From Ahrensia sp. (GTDB taxonomy: Bacteria; Pseudomonadota; Alphaproteobacteria; Rhizobiales; Rhizobiaceae): a stretch of DNA of 64,000 bases. The first letter of the stretch is position 1; every line of letters begins with the position of its first letter. A program made the position numbers and the translations under genes. Below, piece by piece: positions 1 to 10,405 of the stretch. The stretch spans positions 1 to 64,000 of the forward strand of contig NZXU01000031.1 of NCBI GenBank assembly GCA_002698425.1. Direction: 5' to 3'. The notes under the pieces are model-generated. The model searched no databases. It saw nothing but the letters and a program-made list of their open reading frames with translations, and had not been told where the DNA came from.

Positions 1-111
1 AAGATCGTGCCGTCGCGCATCACGGCGGTCAGCCAGAAGAAGCAGCGCGAACTGGCCAAGGCCATCAAGCGCGCCCGTTTCCTGGGCCTGCTTCCCTACG
101 TGGTGAAGTAA
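1..111 (+). CDS. rpsR: 30S ribosomal protein S18, C-terminal part
   Basis: Only the last 36 codons are in the window. The visible peptide ends in the typical S18 tail ([16 protein letters not shown], then FLGLLPYV). S18 binds 16S rRNA with S6 in the small-subunit platform. It lies upstream of a DUF2232 gene and rplI, the usual rhizobial order rpsF-rpsR-(DUF2232)-rplI. The start is outside the window. Confidence 0.95.
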
Positions 112-244
112 TTTGCGAATGCCGGGGCGCATCGGCGTCCCGGCCTTCGAACCGGCGTCCGCTTCGGGTTCGGACGCGGCTCTAAAATCCCGAGTTGGGG
201 CGGTGCGTCCGTCTCTAACTGCTCACTTGGCAGGACAGCGGCAA

Positions 245-1225
245 ATGACCCAGAGACTGACAATCAAGACGATCGGTATCGGCGCGCTCGCAGGCGCGAC
301 GACGGCGCTCTTATGTCTCGGTCTCGCCAGCGGCTCCATCCTGGCCGTCCTCCTCTTCTTCATTTCCCCCGTGCCCCTGATGGTGGCCGGACTCGGCTTT
401 GGGCTCGGCGCAGCGGTGACCGGCGCGATCGTCGCCATCGCCGCCAATTACATCTTCGCCAATGTCTTCGTCGCCGCTCTCGTCGCGCTGGCGATCGCCG
501 CACCGGCCTGCGCGACGAGCTACTGGCTCAATCTCGCCCGGCCGGCCGATGAAGTCGGCGGACCGCAGGGCCAACTGGCCTGGTATCCGCTTGCCGACGT
601 CCTGTTCGCCAATGCGCTGCTGACGGCGCTGGCCTTCGTCGTGCTCGGCGCGATGATCGGGTTCGGGCCGGAACTGGCGGGCGAAATGGCGACCCGTTTC
701 GTCGCCCGCCTCCAGGAGGTCAATCCCGAGACGGCATTCTCTCCGGACGCGGTGGTCAACCTGCGCAATTTCATGCTGACGGTCGTTCCTGTCGCGCAGC
801 CCTTTACCTGGATGCTGACGCTGACGCTTTCGATCTATATCGCCACCGCGATTGCGCGGCGCTCCGGCCTGATGAAGCGGCCGCGCGACGACTGGCCGCG
901 CGCGCTGCGCCTGCCCCGTCCGGCGATCATCGCCTTCATGGCGGCGGTCCTTCTGGGTTTCGTCTCCGGCGGCATCGGCCATGCGGCGGGCGCCTTTTCG
1001 GGAGCGCTCGGCGCCGGCCTCGCCATGGCGGGGCTCGCCATGCTGCATGCGCGCACGCGCGGCATGACGGTCCGTGCGGGGATCCTGCTGCTCGCCTATG
1101 TGGCGATCCTCGTCATCAGCCCGCTCATCCTTGCTTTCATCACGGCCGGCATGTTCGGCGCGGGACGCCATTTCCCGCTGTCGCCGTCCGGCCCCACCCC
1201 ACCCAATCTGAACAGGACTCACTGA
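245..1225 (+). CDS. DUF2232 (YybS-like) integral membrane protein
   Basis: A 326-residue, strongly hydrophobic protein with about eight predicted membrane segments and the opening [15 protein letters not shown]. It resembles the DUF2232 membrane proteins found between rpsR and rplI in Brucella and rhizobia; the function of the family is not known. The reading frame stays open up to 113, but the ATG at 245 fits the family start, while the upstream part lacks membrane character and covers a GC-rich hairpin (about 154-174). It ends 13 bases before rplI and is probably cotranscribed with it. Confidence 0.8.
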   Translation: MTQRLTIKTIGIGALAGATTALLCLGLASGSILAVLLFFISPVPLMVAGLGFGLGAAVTGAIVAIAANYIFANVFVAALVALAIAAPACATSYWLNLARPADEVGGPQGQLAWYPLADVLFANALLTALAFVVLGAMIGFGPELAGEMATRFVARLQEVNPETAFSPDAVVNLRNFMLTVVPVAQPFTWMLTLTLSIYIATAIARRSGLMKRPRDDWPRALRLPRPAIIAFMAAVLLGFVSGGIGHAAGAFSGALGAGLAMAGLAMLHARTRGMTVRAGILLLAYVAILVISPLILAFITAGMFGAGRHFPLSPSGPTPPNLNRTH

Positions 1226-1238
1226 AAGGAACAACAAC

Positions 1239-1844
1239 ATGCAAGTCATCCTGCTCGAACGCATCGCGAAGCTCGGTCAGATCGGCGACGAAGTCGCCGT
1301 GAAGGACGGTTTTGCGCGTAACTACCTTCTGCCGACCGGCCGCGCGCTGCGCGCCAACGCCGCCAACCGCGCCCGTTTCGAAGCCGAGCGCGACCAGATC
1401 GAAGCGCGCAACGCCGAACGCAAGTCGGCCGCCGAACAGATCGCCGAAGGCCTGAACGGCAAGGCCATCATCGTGGTCCGCTCGGCCGGCGAAACCGGCC
1501 AGCTCTACGGTTCGGTCTCGACCCGCGACATTTCCGAGATCCTCATCGAGGAAGGCTTCCAGGTCAGCCGCAACCAGGTCGACCTGAAGAACCCGATCAA
1601 GGCGATCGGCCTGCACGAAGTCGAAATCGTCCTGCACCCGGAAGTCGAAACCAAGATCACGCTCAACGTCGCCCGTTCGAGCGACGAAGCCGAGCGCCAG
1701 GCGGCCGGCGAGGACCTGACCTCCGCCGAAGCGATCTACGGCGTTGACGAAGATGCGCAGCTGACCACGTTCGATCCCGACGCCGAGGAAGTCTTCGACG
1801 CCCCGGCCGAAGATGCCGAAACGGAAGAAGAAGACGCTTCCTGA
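1239..1844 (+). CDS. rplI: 50S ribosomal protein L9
   Basis: 201 residues beginning [19 protein letters not shown], the L9 N-terminal domain that binds 23S rRNA, with the [14 protein letters not shown] stretch around residues 25-38, followed by the central helix and C-terminal domain. Bacterial L9 is usually about 150 residues; the extra part is an acidic tail rich in Asp/Glu from about residue 150, a feature of alphaproteobacterial L9. A purine-rich AAAGGA precedes the ATG. It is the last gene of the ribosomal cluster and is followed by a strong hairpin. Confidence 0.97.
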   Translation: MQVILLERIAKLGQIGDEVAVKDGFARNYLLPTGRALRANAANRARFEAERDQIEARNAERKSAAEQIAEGLNGKAIIVVRSAGETGQLYGSVSTRDISEILIEEGFQVSRNQVDLKNPIKAIGLHEVEIVLHPEVETKITLNVARSSDEAERQAAGEDLTSAEAIYGVDEDAQLTTFDPDAEEVFDAPAEDAETEEEDAS

Positions 1845-1874
1845 TTTCGGCACAAAGACCGAACGAAAATTCGC

Positions 1875-1908
1875 GACGGCTCCGGTCTTCTGACCGGAGC
1901 CGTCTTGA
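1875..1908 (+). terminator. Rho-independent-like terminator of the rpsR-rplI operon
   Basis: Perfect 13-bp stem (GACGGCTCCGGTC paired with GACCGGAGCCGTC) with loop TTCT, followed by a short T-rich stretch. It starts 31 bases after the rplI stop. Confidence 0.8.
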
Positions 1909-1958
1909 CTCCGCCCCCCTAAATTTCGTCCAATGGCCTGAGTTTCCGGACGAAAACA

Positions 1959-3218
1959 ATGCTGAAGACGATTTTGGGGCTATTGGATAGGTTCCTCGAC
2001 CGGCTGCAGTTGAAAGGTTCGCTGCAGATTACCTATCCGGACGGAGAGACCCGCCGCTACGGTGACGGGGTCGGAGAATTCGTCCATCTTGAACTGCGCA
2101 ACTGGCGGACATTGTGGCGGATCGTGGTGACGCCCGACCCGGCTGTTCCCGAGGCCTATATGGATGGCGACCTCGTGTTTCACGAGGGCGATCCGATCAC
2201 CTTCCTGAAAGTGGTCTATTCCGGCGTGACGGAAGCGCCCGCCCAGGATTTCCACCCGATCTTCTCGGCCGACAAGCTGCGCTACCTGTTGCGGCGGCTC
2301 CACCAGTTCAATCCGCAAAGCCGCGCCCGGGCGAATGTCCAGCATCATTACGACCTGTCGCGCACGCTCTACGACCTGTTCCTCGACGAGGACCGGCAAT
2401 ATTCCTGCGCCTATTTCGAAAATCCGCAGGTTTCGCTCGAAGAGGCGCAGATCGCCAAGAAGCGACACCTCGCCGCGAAGCTGCTGCTGGAACCGGGGAT
2501 GCGGGTGCTCGATATCGGTTCGGGCTGGGGCGGGCTCGGCCTGACGCTGGCGCAGGACTATGGCGCGCAGGTGCGCGGCGTGACGCTTTCCGATGAACAG
2601 TACCGACTGTCGCGCCGACGCGCGAAGGAGGCGGGACTGGAGGACCGGGCCCAGTTCGACCTGATCGACTACCGCGCGGTCGACGGACAATTCGACCGGA
2701 TCGTCTCGGTCGGCATGTTCGAGCATGTCGGCGTCAACCACTACGGGGAATATTTCAACAAGGCGCGCGCCCTGCTCAAGGATGACGGCGTGATGGTCAT
2801 GCACACGATCGGCCGGACCGGCCCGGCAAGCGTGACGTCGGCCTTCATCCGCAAATACATCTTCCCCGGCGGTTACATCCCTGCCCTGTCGGAAATCATG
2901 TCGCCGGTCGAGCATTCGGGCCTGCATGTGACCGATGTCGAGGTGCTGACGGACCACTATGCCGAAACGCTGAAGGCCTGGCGCGAGCGTTTCATGGCGC
3001 GGCGCGACGAGGCGGTGGCTCTCTATGACGAGCGTTTCGCGCGGATGTGGGAATTCTACCTGGCGGCGTCGGAAGCGTCTTTCCGCTATCAGGACATGGT
3101 CGTCTTCCAGGTGCAGCTGGCCAAGAACAAATTGTCCATCCCCCGCACCCGCGATTACATCACCGATTTCGACCGCGGGCACAGTGGAAACCAGGGCGGA
3201 ATACGGGCTGCCGAATAG
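1959..3218 (+). CDS. Cyclopropane-fatty-acyl-phospholipid synthase family methyltransferase
   Basis: 419 residues with an N-terminal lipid-binding part and a C-terminal SAM-dependent methyltransferase domain. The SAM motif VLDIGSGWGG lies near residue 185, followed by the family features ISVGMFEHVG-like (VSVGMFEHVG, near 250) and MHTIGR. CFA synthases add a methylene group across the double bond of membrane phospholipid acyl chains; relatives make other C-methylated lipids, so the exact product is open. It stands alone between the rplI terminator and dnaB. Confidence 0.88.
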   Translation: MLKTILGLLDRFLDRLQLKGSLQITYPDGETRRYGDGVGEFVHLELRNWRTLWRIVVTPDPAVPEAYMDGDLVFHEGDPITFLKVVYSGVTEAPAQDFHPIFSADKLRYLLRRLHQFNPQSRARANVQHHYDLSRTLYDLFLDEDRQYSCAYFENPQVSLEEAQIAKKRHLAAKLLLEPGMRVLDIGSGWGGLGLTLAQDYGAQVRGVTLSDEQYRLSRRRAKEAGLEDRAQFDLIDYRAVDGQFDRIVSVGMFEHVGVNHYGEYFNKARALLKDDGVMVMHTIGRTGPASVTSAFIRKYIFPGGYIPALSEIMSPVEHSGLHVTDVEVLTDHYAETLKAWRERFMARRDEAVALYDERFARMWEFYLAASEASFRYQDMVVFQVQLAKNKLSIPRTRDYITDFDRGHSGNQGGIRAAE

Positions 3219-3373
3219 TCGCATTCGCCGATGCGAATCGCTTACAACGGTCAAGCAGTAAAATAATATTTCTGCGGGTTATGCACCGGCTGTGAATACC
3301 GGGTGCGAAACGCAATGCTATGCCCAGGCTCACCGATCAAGGGCTATAGGTGAGCCCCAAGCAGGAGACGGAA

Positions 3374-4873
<1,500 letters not shown>

Positions 4874-4874
4874 C

Positions 4875-6032
4875 GTGAGGGTCACCACAACCGGCGCGGA
4901 TCCGAGACTTGCCGGCGGCCGGCTGGCCGTCGATCTGGACGCGCTGGCCGCGAATTGGCGCGACCTCGCCGAGCGCTCGAAACCCGCACGGTGTTCGGCC
5001 GTCGTCAAGGCGGATGCCTACGGGCTTGGCGTGGAGCATGTCGTCCCGGTGCTGCTGGGCGCCGGTTGCGAAAGCTTTTTCGTGGCTCTCCCCGAGGAAG
5101 GCGTGGCGGTGCGCCGGATCGCCCCGAAGGCTGATGTCTTCATCCTCAACGGCGTGCACGAACACTCCGCCGCGACCATGGTCGAGGCCGGACTGATCCC
5201 GATCCTCAGCAGTCTCGACCAAATCGACTTGTGGGCGCGGTTCGGCCGCGAGCGCGGCGTTCACCCGCCCTGCGCCATCGGCGTCGATACCGGCATGAAT
5301 CGACTCGGCCTGACCGTCGAGGAAGCGCTCGCCTTCCGCAAACGCAATATGGAAGAGCACCTGGTATCGCCGGTGCTGGTGATGAGCCACCTCGCCTGCG
5401 GCGACCGGGCAGACCATCCGATGAATACCGCGCAACGGGAGTCCTTTCAGAGGGTTGCGGCGGCTTTTGACGATATCGATTCAAGTCTCGCCAATTCCGC
5501 CGGCGTCATGCTCGGCGACGGCTTCCTGTTCGACGTGACGCGCCCAGGCATCGCCATCTATGGCGGCTGCGCATCGCGGGACCGGCCCAATCCGATGAGG
5601 CCCGTGATCACGCTGGAGGCACGCATCGTGCAATTGCGCCGCGCCGCAAGAGGCGAAACCGTATCCTACGGGGCGGCACAGACCCTTCAGCGCGACACGG
5701 TCATCGCCGTCGTCTCGGTCGGCTATGCCGACGGCTATCCGCGCGCCGGATCCGGCGCGGGCGTGCCGCTGCGCGACGCTGTTTCCCCCGGCCAGCATGG
5801 CCACATCGGCGGCGTGACTGTGCCGCTGCTGGGCCGGATCACCATGGACCTCACGCTGTTCGACGTCACCGACGTGCCGGCAGAGGCGCTCGAACAGGGC
5901 TGGATCGAGCTGATCGGGCCCAACATTCCTTTGGATGACGCCGCAGAAGCAGCCGGAACCATCGGTTACGAGCTTCTCACCGGTCTCGGGCCGCGATATG
6001 AGCGGCGCTATCTCAAAGCCGTCGAAAGCTGA
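4875..6032 (+). CDS. alr: Alanine racemase
   Basis: 385 residues, PLP-dependent, interconverting L- and D-alanine for peptidoglycan. The PLP lysine lies in AVVKADAYGLG (about residue 45), and the C-terminal beta domain carries GYADGYPR and the GRITMDLT stretch. The frame is open into dnaB (4809), but homologues begin near the GTG at 4875, which follows the dnaB stop by one base and so could be read by coupled translation. The product feeds D-alanine--D-alanine ligase, encoded at 29114-30223. Confidence 0.95.
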   Translation: MRVTTTGADPRLAGGRLAVDLDALAANWRDLAERSKPARCSAVVKADAYGLGVEHVVPVLLGAGCESFFVALPEEGVAVRRIAPKADVFILNGVHEHSAATMVEAGLIPILSSLDQIDLWARFGRERGVHPPCAIGVDTGMNRLGLTVEEALAFRKRNMEEHLVSPVLVMSHLACGDRADHPMNTAQRESFQRVAAAFDDIDSSLANSAGVMLGDGFLFDVTRPGIAIYGGCASRDRPNPMRPVITLEARIVQLRRAARGETVSYGAAQTLQRDTVIAVVSVGYADGYPRAGSGAGVPLRDAVSPGQHGHIGGVTVPLLGRITMDLTLFDVTDVPAEALEQGWIELIGPNIPLDDAAEAAGTIGYELLTGLGPRYERRYLKAVES

Positions 6033-6050
6033 TCCGTCGAAAGTCCGTCC

Positions 6051-7460
6051 TTGGCCAAGGTCCGCACACAATTCATCTGCCAGAACTGCGGCACGGTACA
6101 TTCGCGCTGGGCGGGCAAGTGCGACTCCTGCGGCGAGTGGAACACGATCGTCGAGGAGGATCCGACCGGCGGGATCGGCGGCGGACCAGGCAAGCAACCG
6201 AACAGGAAAGGCCGCGCGGTCACGCTGACCACGCTTTCCGGCGAGATCGAGGATGCGCCGCGCATTCTGTCGGGTATTTCCGAACTGGACCGGGTGACCG
6301 GCGGTGGGATCGTGCGAGGCTCTGCGCTTCTGGTCGGCGGCGATCCGGGCATCGGCAAGTCGACCCTCTTGATGCAGGCGGCCGCGGCGCTTTCGCGCCA
6401 GGGCCACAATGTCATCTATGTCTCCGGCGAGGAGGCCGTCGCGCAGGTTCGCTTGCGTGCGCAGAGGCTCGGCGCGGCCGAGACTGACGTCAAGCTCGCC
6501 GCCGAGACCAATATCGAGGACATTCTCGCCACGCTGACGCTGGAACAGCGGCCGGATCTCGTCATCCTCGATTCCGTCCAGACGCTTTGGACCGACGCGG
6601 CAGAATCCGCGCCCGGCACGGTCACGCAGGTGCGCGCCGCATCGCAGGCGATGATCCGCTACGCCAAGTCGACCGGCGCGGCGGTGATCCTTGTCGGGCA
6701 TGTGACCAAGGAAGGCCAGATCGCGGGGCCGCGGGTGGTCGAGCACATGGTCGACGGCGTTCTCTATTTCGAGGGCGAAGGCGGCCATCACTACCGCATC
6801 CTGCGCACGGTGAAGAACCGCTTCGGACCGACCGACGAGATCGGCGTTTTCGAGATGACCTCCGGCGGATTGCGCGAAGTCTCCAATCCGTCCGAACTGT
6901 TCCTCGGCGAGCGCAACGAGAACGCGCCCGGCGCCGCCGTCTTCGCCGGCATGGAGGGCACGCGGCCGGTGCTGGTCGAGATCCAGGCGCTGGTCGCCCC
7001 CTCCTCGCTCGGAACGCCGCGCCGCGCCGTCGTCGGCTGGGACTCGGCGCGCCTGTCGATGATCATCGCGGTGCTCGAAGCCCATTGCGGCGTCCGGCTC
7101 GGCCAGCACGACGTCTATCTCAATGTCGCGGGGGGCTACCGCATCTCCGAACCGGCGGCCGACATCGCGGTTGCGGCCGCGCTTGTCTCGTCTCTGGCCG
7201 GACTTGCCCTGCCGTCGGATTGCGTCTATTTCGGCGAAGTCAGCCTCTCGGGCGCAATCAGGCCGGTCGCGCATGCCGCGCAGCGGCTGAAAGAGGCCGA
7301 AAAGCTGGGTTTCAAGTCGGCCGTCATGCCGAAAGGCAGTCAGGATGTTTCCGAAGCAAGCCGGAAGAATTCAGTGGAAACTGGCAGTCTTCCCGATTTG
7401 GTTGCCCGCATTGCCGGGGGTACAATCCTGACTCGCGAACGCGACGAGAACGACTATTGA
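6051..7460 (+). CDS. radA: DNA repair protein RadA
   Basis: 469 residues, RecA-like ATPase that promotes branch migration in recombinational repair. It has the N-terminal zinc finger (CQNCG and CDSCG, residues 10-30), Walker A GDPGIGKST near 98, the RadA signature KNRFG near 255, and the C-terminal Lon-like domain. The start is a TTG giving MAKVRTQFICQNCG, the conserved family N-terminus; no in-frame ATG or GTG precedes the zinc finger. It lies 18 bases after alr. Confidence 0.97.
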   Translation: MAKVRTQFICQNCGTVHSRWAGKCDSCGEWNTIVEEDPTGGIGGGPGKQPNRKGRAVTLTTLSGEIEDAPRILSGISELDRVTGGGIVRGSALLVGGDPGIGKSTLLMQAAAALSRQGHNVIYVSGEEAVAQVRLRAQRLGAAETDVKLAAETNIEDILATLTLEQRPDLVILDSVQTLWTDAAESAPGTVTQVRAASQAMIRYAKSTGAAVILVGHVTKEGQIAGPRVVEHMVDGVLYFEGEGGHHYRILRTVKNRFGPTDEIGVFEMTSGGLREVSNPSELFLGERNENAPGAAVFAGMEGTRPVLVEIQALVAPSSLGTPRRAVVGWDSARLSMIIAVLEAHCGVRLGQHDVYLNVAGGYRISEPAADIAVAAALVSSLAGLALPSDCVYFGEVSLSGAIRPVAHAAQRLKEAEKLGFKSAVMPKGSQDVSEASRKNSVETGSLPDLVARIAGGTILTRERDENDY

Positions 7461-7535
7461 AGTGGCGCAGACGCGCCTGGGGACAATTGCAACCGATGGA
7501 TCCATCGAGCGCGCCATCTTCGGAGACTGAAATCC

Positions 7536-8063
7536 ATGCCCATCACCCTGCTTGACGGCCTCTTGCTGGGTCTGACGCTCGTTTCGGCAGTGCTCGCCAT
7601 GGTGCGCGGCCTGTCGCGCGAATTGCTGTCGATCGTGTCCTGGGGCGTCGCCGCCGTCGCCGCCTTCCTGTTCTACAAGCAGGCCGCGCCGCTGGTCGGA
7701 AACTATGTCGATAACGACCTGATCGCGCAGTTGATCGCCGGCGGGCTGATCTTCCTCGTCGTGCTGATCGTCGTGACGATCATCACGATGCGCATCGCCG
7801 ACCTGATCATCGACAGCCGTATCGGCCCGCTCGACCGGACGCTGGGCTTCGTGTTCGGCGCGGCGCGTGGTATCCTCATCGCAGCCGTTGCGGTCTGGTT
7901 CCTGGGTTTCTTCGTCGGAGACCGTGAAATCGCCTGGATCGACAACGCCAAATCCAAGCCGTTTTTGGATTCCATAGCGCAAAGCCTGGTCAACATGCTG
8001 CCGGAAGATATCGACGAATTCCTGCCGGGCGGCTCCGACACAGCGGACAATACCGAGGCATGA
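7536..8063 (+). CDS. cvpA: CvpA family membrane protein
   Basis: 175 residues with four hydrophobic segments and the CvpA pattern (DGLLLGLTLVSAVLAMVRGL at the start; GPLDRTLGFVFGAARG near 105). CvpA is an inner-membrane protein first linked to colicin V production and is found next to purF in many bacteria. Its stop overlaps the purF start by four bases (ATGA), which indicates translational coupling. Confidence 0.92.
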   Translation: MPITLLDGLLLGLTLVSAVLAMVRGLSRELLSIVSWGVAAVAAFLFYKQAAPLVGNYVDNDLIAQLIAGGLIFLVVLIVVTIITMRIADLIIDSRIGPLDRTLGFVFGAARGILIAAVAVWFLGFFVGDREIAWIDNAKSKPFLDSIAQSLVNMLPEDIDEFLPGGSDTADNTEA

Positions 8064-9523
8064 CTCCAATCAACCCAACCGCCCACGAGGCCGACGACCA
8101 CTTTCACGACGAATGTGGCGTGTTCGGCATTTTCGGTCGCGCCGACGCGGCATCCTTCGTCGCGCTCGGCCTGCACGCCCTGCAACATCGCGGACAGGAC
8201 GCCGCGGGGATCGTCACCTTCGACGGATCGCAATTCCATGCGGAACGCCATGTCGGCCTGATCGGCGACAACTTCACCAAGCCGGCGGTCATCGCCCGCC
8301 TCGACGGCGACCGCGCGATCGGCCATACGCGCTACCCGACCACCGGCGATACGGGCCTGCGCAACGTCCAGCCCTTCTTCGCGGAACTGGAATTCGGCGG
8401 GCTGGCCGTCGCGCATAACGGCAATGTCACCAACGCGATGACCGTGCAGCGCGAATTGCAGCGGTCCGGCGCGATCTTCTCGTCGACCTCGGACACCGAA
8501 ACACTCCTGCATCTCGTCGCCGTCAGCCCCGAAAAGGATCTGCTGGCGAAGTTCATCGACGGGATCAAGAAGCTCGAAGGCGCCTATTCCTTCGTCGCGC
8601 TGTCATCGAAAAAGATGATCGGCTGCCGCGATCCGCTCGGCATCCGGCCGCTCGTGCTCGGCGATCTGGAAGGTTCCTGGATCCTCGCTTCCGAGACCTG
8701 CGCGCTCGACATCATGGGCGCGCGCTACGTGCGGGACGTGAAGCCGGGCGAAGTTGTGGTGGTCACCGAGAAAGGGCTGGAAAGCCATTTCCCCTTCGAG
8801 CCGCAGAAGCGCCGGTTCTGCGTCTTCGAATATGTCTATTTCGCGCGCCCAGACAGTACCATCGAAGGCCGAAACGTCTACGAGGCGCGCAAGCAGATCG
8901 GCAAGGAACTCGCCAAGGAGAACGAGGTCGAGGCGGACATTGTCGTGCCTGTCCCCGATTCCGGCGTGCCCGCCGCCATTGGCTATGCCCAGGAAGCCGG
9001 CCTGCCCTTCGAGCTCGGCATCATCCGCAATCATTATGTTGGCCGGACCTTCATCCAGCCGACGGACGCCATCCGCCATATGGGCGTGAAACTGAAGCAC
9101 AATGCGAACCGCCATTACATCGAGGGCAAACGCGTGATCCTCGTCGACGATTCCATCGTGCGCGGGACGACGAGCCAGAAGATCGTGCAGATGGTGCGCG
9201 AAGCGGGCGCGAAGGAAGTGCATATGCGCATCGCTTCCCCGCCGACGGTCTCGTCCTGCTTCTACGGCGTCAACACGCCGGAAACGAACAAGCTTCTCGC
9301 CTCGCGCATGAGCGTCGCGGAGATGGCCGAATTCATCCGGGTGGACTCGCTGGCGTTCCTGTCGATAGACGGGCTCTACCGTGCCGTTGGCGAAGCGGCG
9401 CGCGATGACGAGCAGCCGCAATTCTGCGACGCCTGTTTCACCGGCGCCTACCCGACCCGGCTGCTCGATCGCGACGGCACCGACAATGTGCGCCAGCTCT
9501 CGATCCTCGCCGGCGGCAACTGA
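8060..9523 (+). CDS. purF: Amidophosphoribosyltransferase
   Basis: 487 residues; first committed enzyme of purine synthesis, making phosphoribosylamine from PRPP and glutamine. After a short propeptide, the nucleophile is the Cys of ECGVFGIFG (about residue 20); the PRPP-binding loop VILVDDSIVRGTT lies near residue 360. It is coupled to cvpA by an ATGA overlap, and the SDR gene follows after 21 bases. Confidence 0.97.
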   Translation: MTPINPTAHEADDHFHDECGVFGIFGRADAASFVALGLHALQHRGQDAAGIVTFDGSQFHAERHVGLIGDNFTKPAVIARLDGDRAIGHTRYPTTGDTGLRNVQPFFAELEFGGLAVAHNGNVTNAMTVQRELQRSGAIFSSTSDTETLLHLVAVSPEKDLLAKFIDGIKKLEGAYSFVALSSKKMIGCRDPLGIRPLVLGDLEGSWILASETCALDIMGARYVRDVKPGEVVVVTEKGLESHFPFEPQKRRFCVFEYVYFARPDSTIEGRNVYEARKQIGKELAKENEVEADIVVPVPDSGVPAAIGYAQEAGLPFELGIIRNHYVGRTFIQPTDAIRHMGVKLKHNANRHYIEGKRVILVDDSIVRGTTSQKIVQMVREAGAKEVHMRIASPPTVSSCFYGVNTPETNKLLASRMSVAEMAEFIRVDSLAFLSIDGLYRAVGEAARDDEQPQFCDACFTGAYPTRLLDRDGTDNVRQLSILAGGN

Positions 9524-9544
9524 CACTTTTCCGCGAGCTTATCC

Positions 9545-10276
9545 ATGGACATGAAACCCGACCTTACCGGCCGCCTGGCCCTGGTGACCGGCGCCTCGCG
9601 CGGCATCGGACGCGAGATCGCCCTGCAAATGGCGGCGCTCGGCGCGCATGTCATCGCCGTCGCGCGGACGCCGGGCGGACTGGAGGAACTCGATGACGAG
9701 ATCAGCGCCGCGGGCGGCCAGGCAACGCTCGTCCCGCTTGACGTGACCGATGGCGAAGGCGTCGACCGGCTCGGCGGTGCGATCCATGAGCGCTGGGGCA
9801 AGCTCGATATCCTCGTCGCGAATGCCGCCATCCTCGGCCCCATCTCGCCAATCGGCCACGTCAAGGCGAAGGATTTCGAGGCAGTGATGGCGATCAACGT
9901 CACCGCGACATGGCGGCTGATGCGCTCGACCGAACGGCTGCTGCATGAATCGGACGCCGGGCGCGCGATCATCATGTCGTCGGGCGCCGCGCAGGCCTGC
10001 AAACCGTTCTGGGGCCCCTACTCGGCGTCCAAGGCGGCCGTCGAGGCGCTGGCGCGCACATGGGCGGGCGAAGCGGTGAACACGCCGCTCAGGGTCAATT
10101 CCGTCGACCCCGGCAGGACCCGTACCCGCATGCGCGCCCAGGCGATGCCCGGCGAGGATCCGGAAACCCTGCCGACGGCCGCATCGGTCGCCGAAAGGAT
10201 CGTCCCGCTGGCCGGTCCGTCGGTCACCGAGACCGGAAGACTTTGGCACGTGCCAACAACAACTTGGCGTGACTAA
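9545..10276 (+). CDS. Short-chain dehydrogenase/reductase
   Basis: 243 residues with the classical SDR features: TGASRGIG cofactor motif near residue 16, NAAI near 92, and the catalytic YSASK near 160. The substrate cannot be told from the sequence. The same SDR follows purF in other Hyphomicrobiales. Two ATGs six bases apart (9545, 9551) are both possible starts. Confidence 0.88.
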   Translation: MDMKPDLTGRLALVTGASRGIGREIALQMAALGAHVIAVARTPGGLEELDDEISAAGGQATLVPLDVTDGEGVDRLGGAIHERWGKLDILVANAAILGPISPIGHVKAKDFEAVMAINVTATWRLMRSTERLLHESDAGRAIIMSSGAAQACKPFWGPYSASKAAVEALARTWAGEAVNTPLRVNSVDPGRTRTRMRAQAMPGEDPETLPTAASVAERIVPLAGPSVTETGRLWHVPTTTWRD

Positions 10277-10405
10277 AAAGCAACTCCATCTACATCTTCC
10301 CGCCGCGTAACAAAAACGTGTGCTTTCTTTAGTCGCAGGCCAATGTTCAGCCATTGACATCGTAGCGTCGCAAACTGAAATTCCAAGCAGGAGGGGGCAC
10401 ATTGA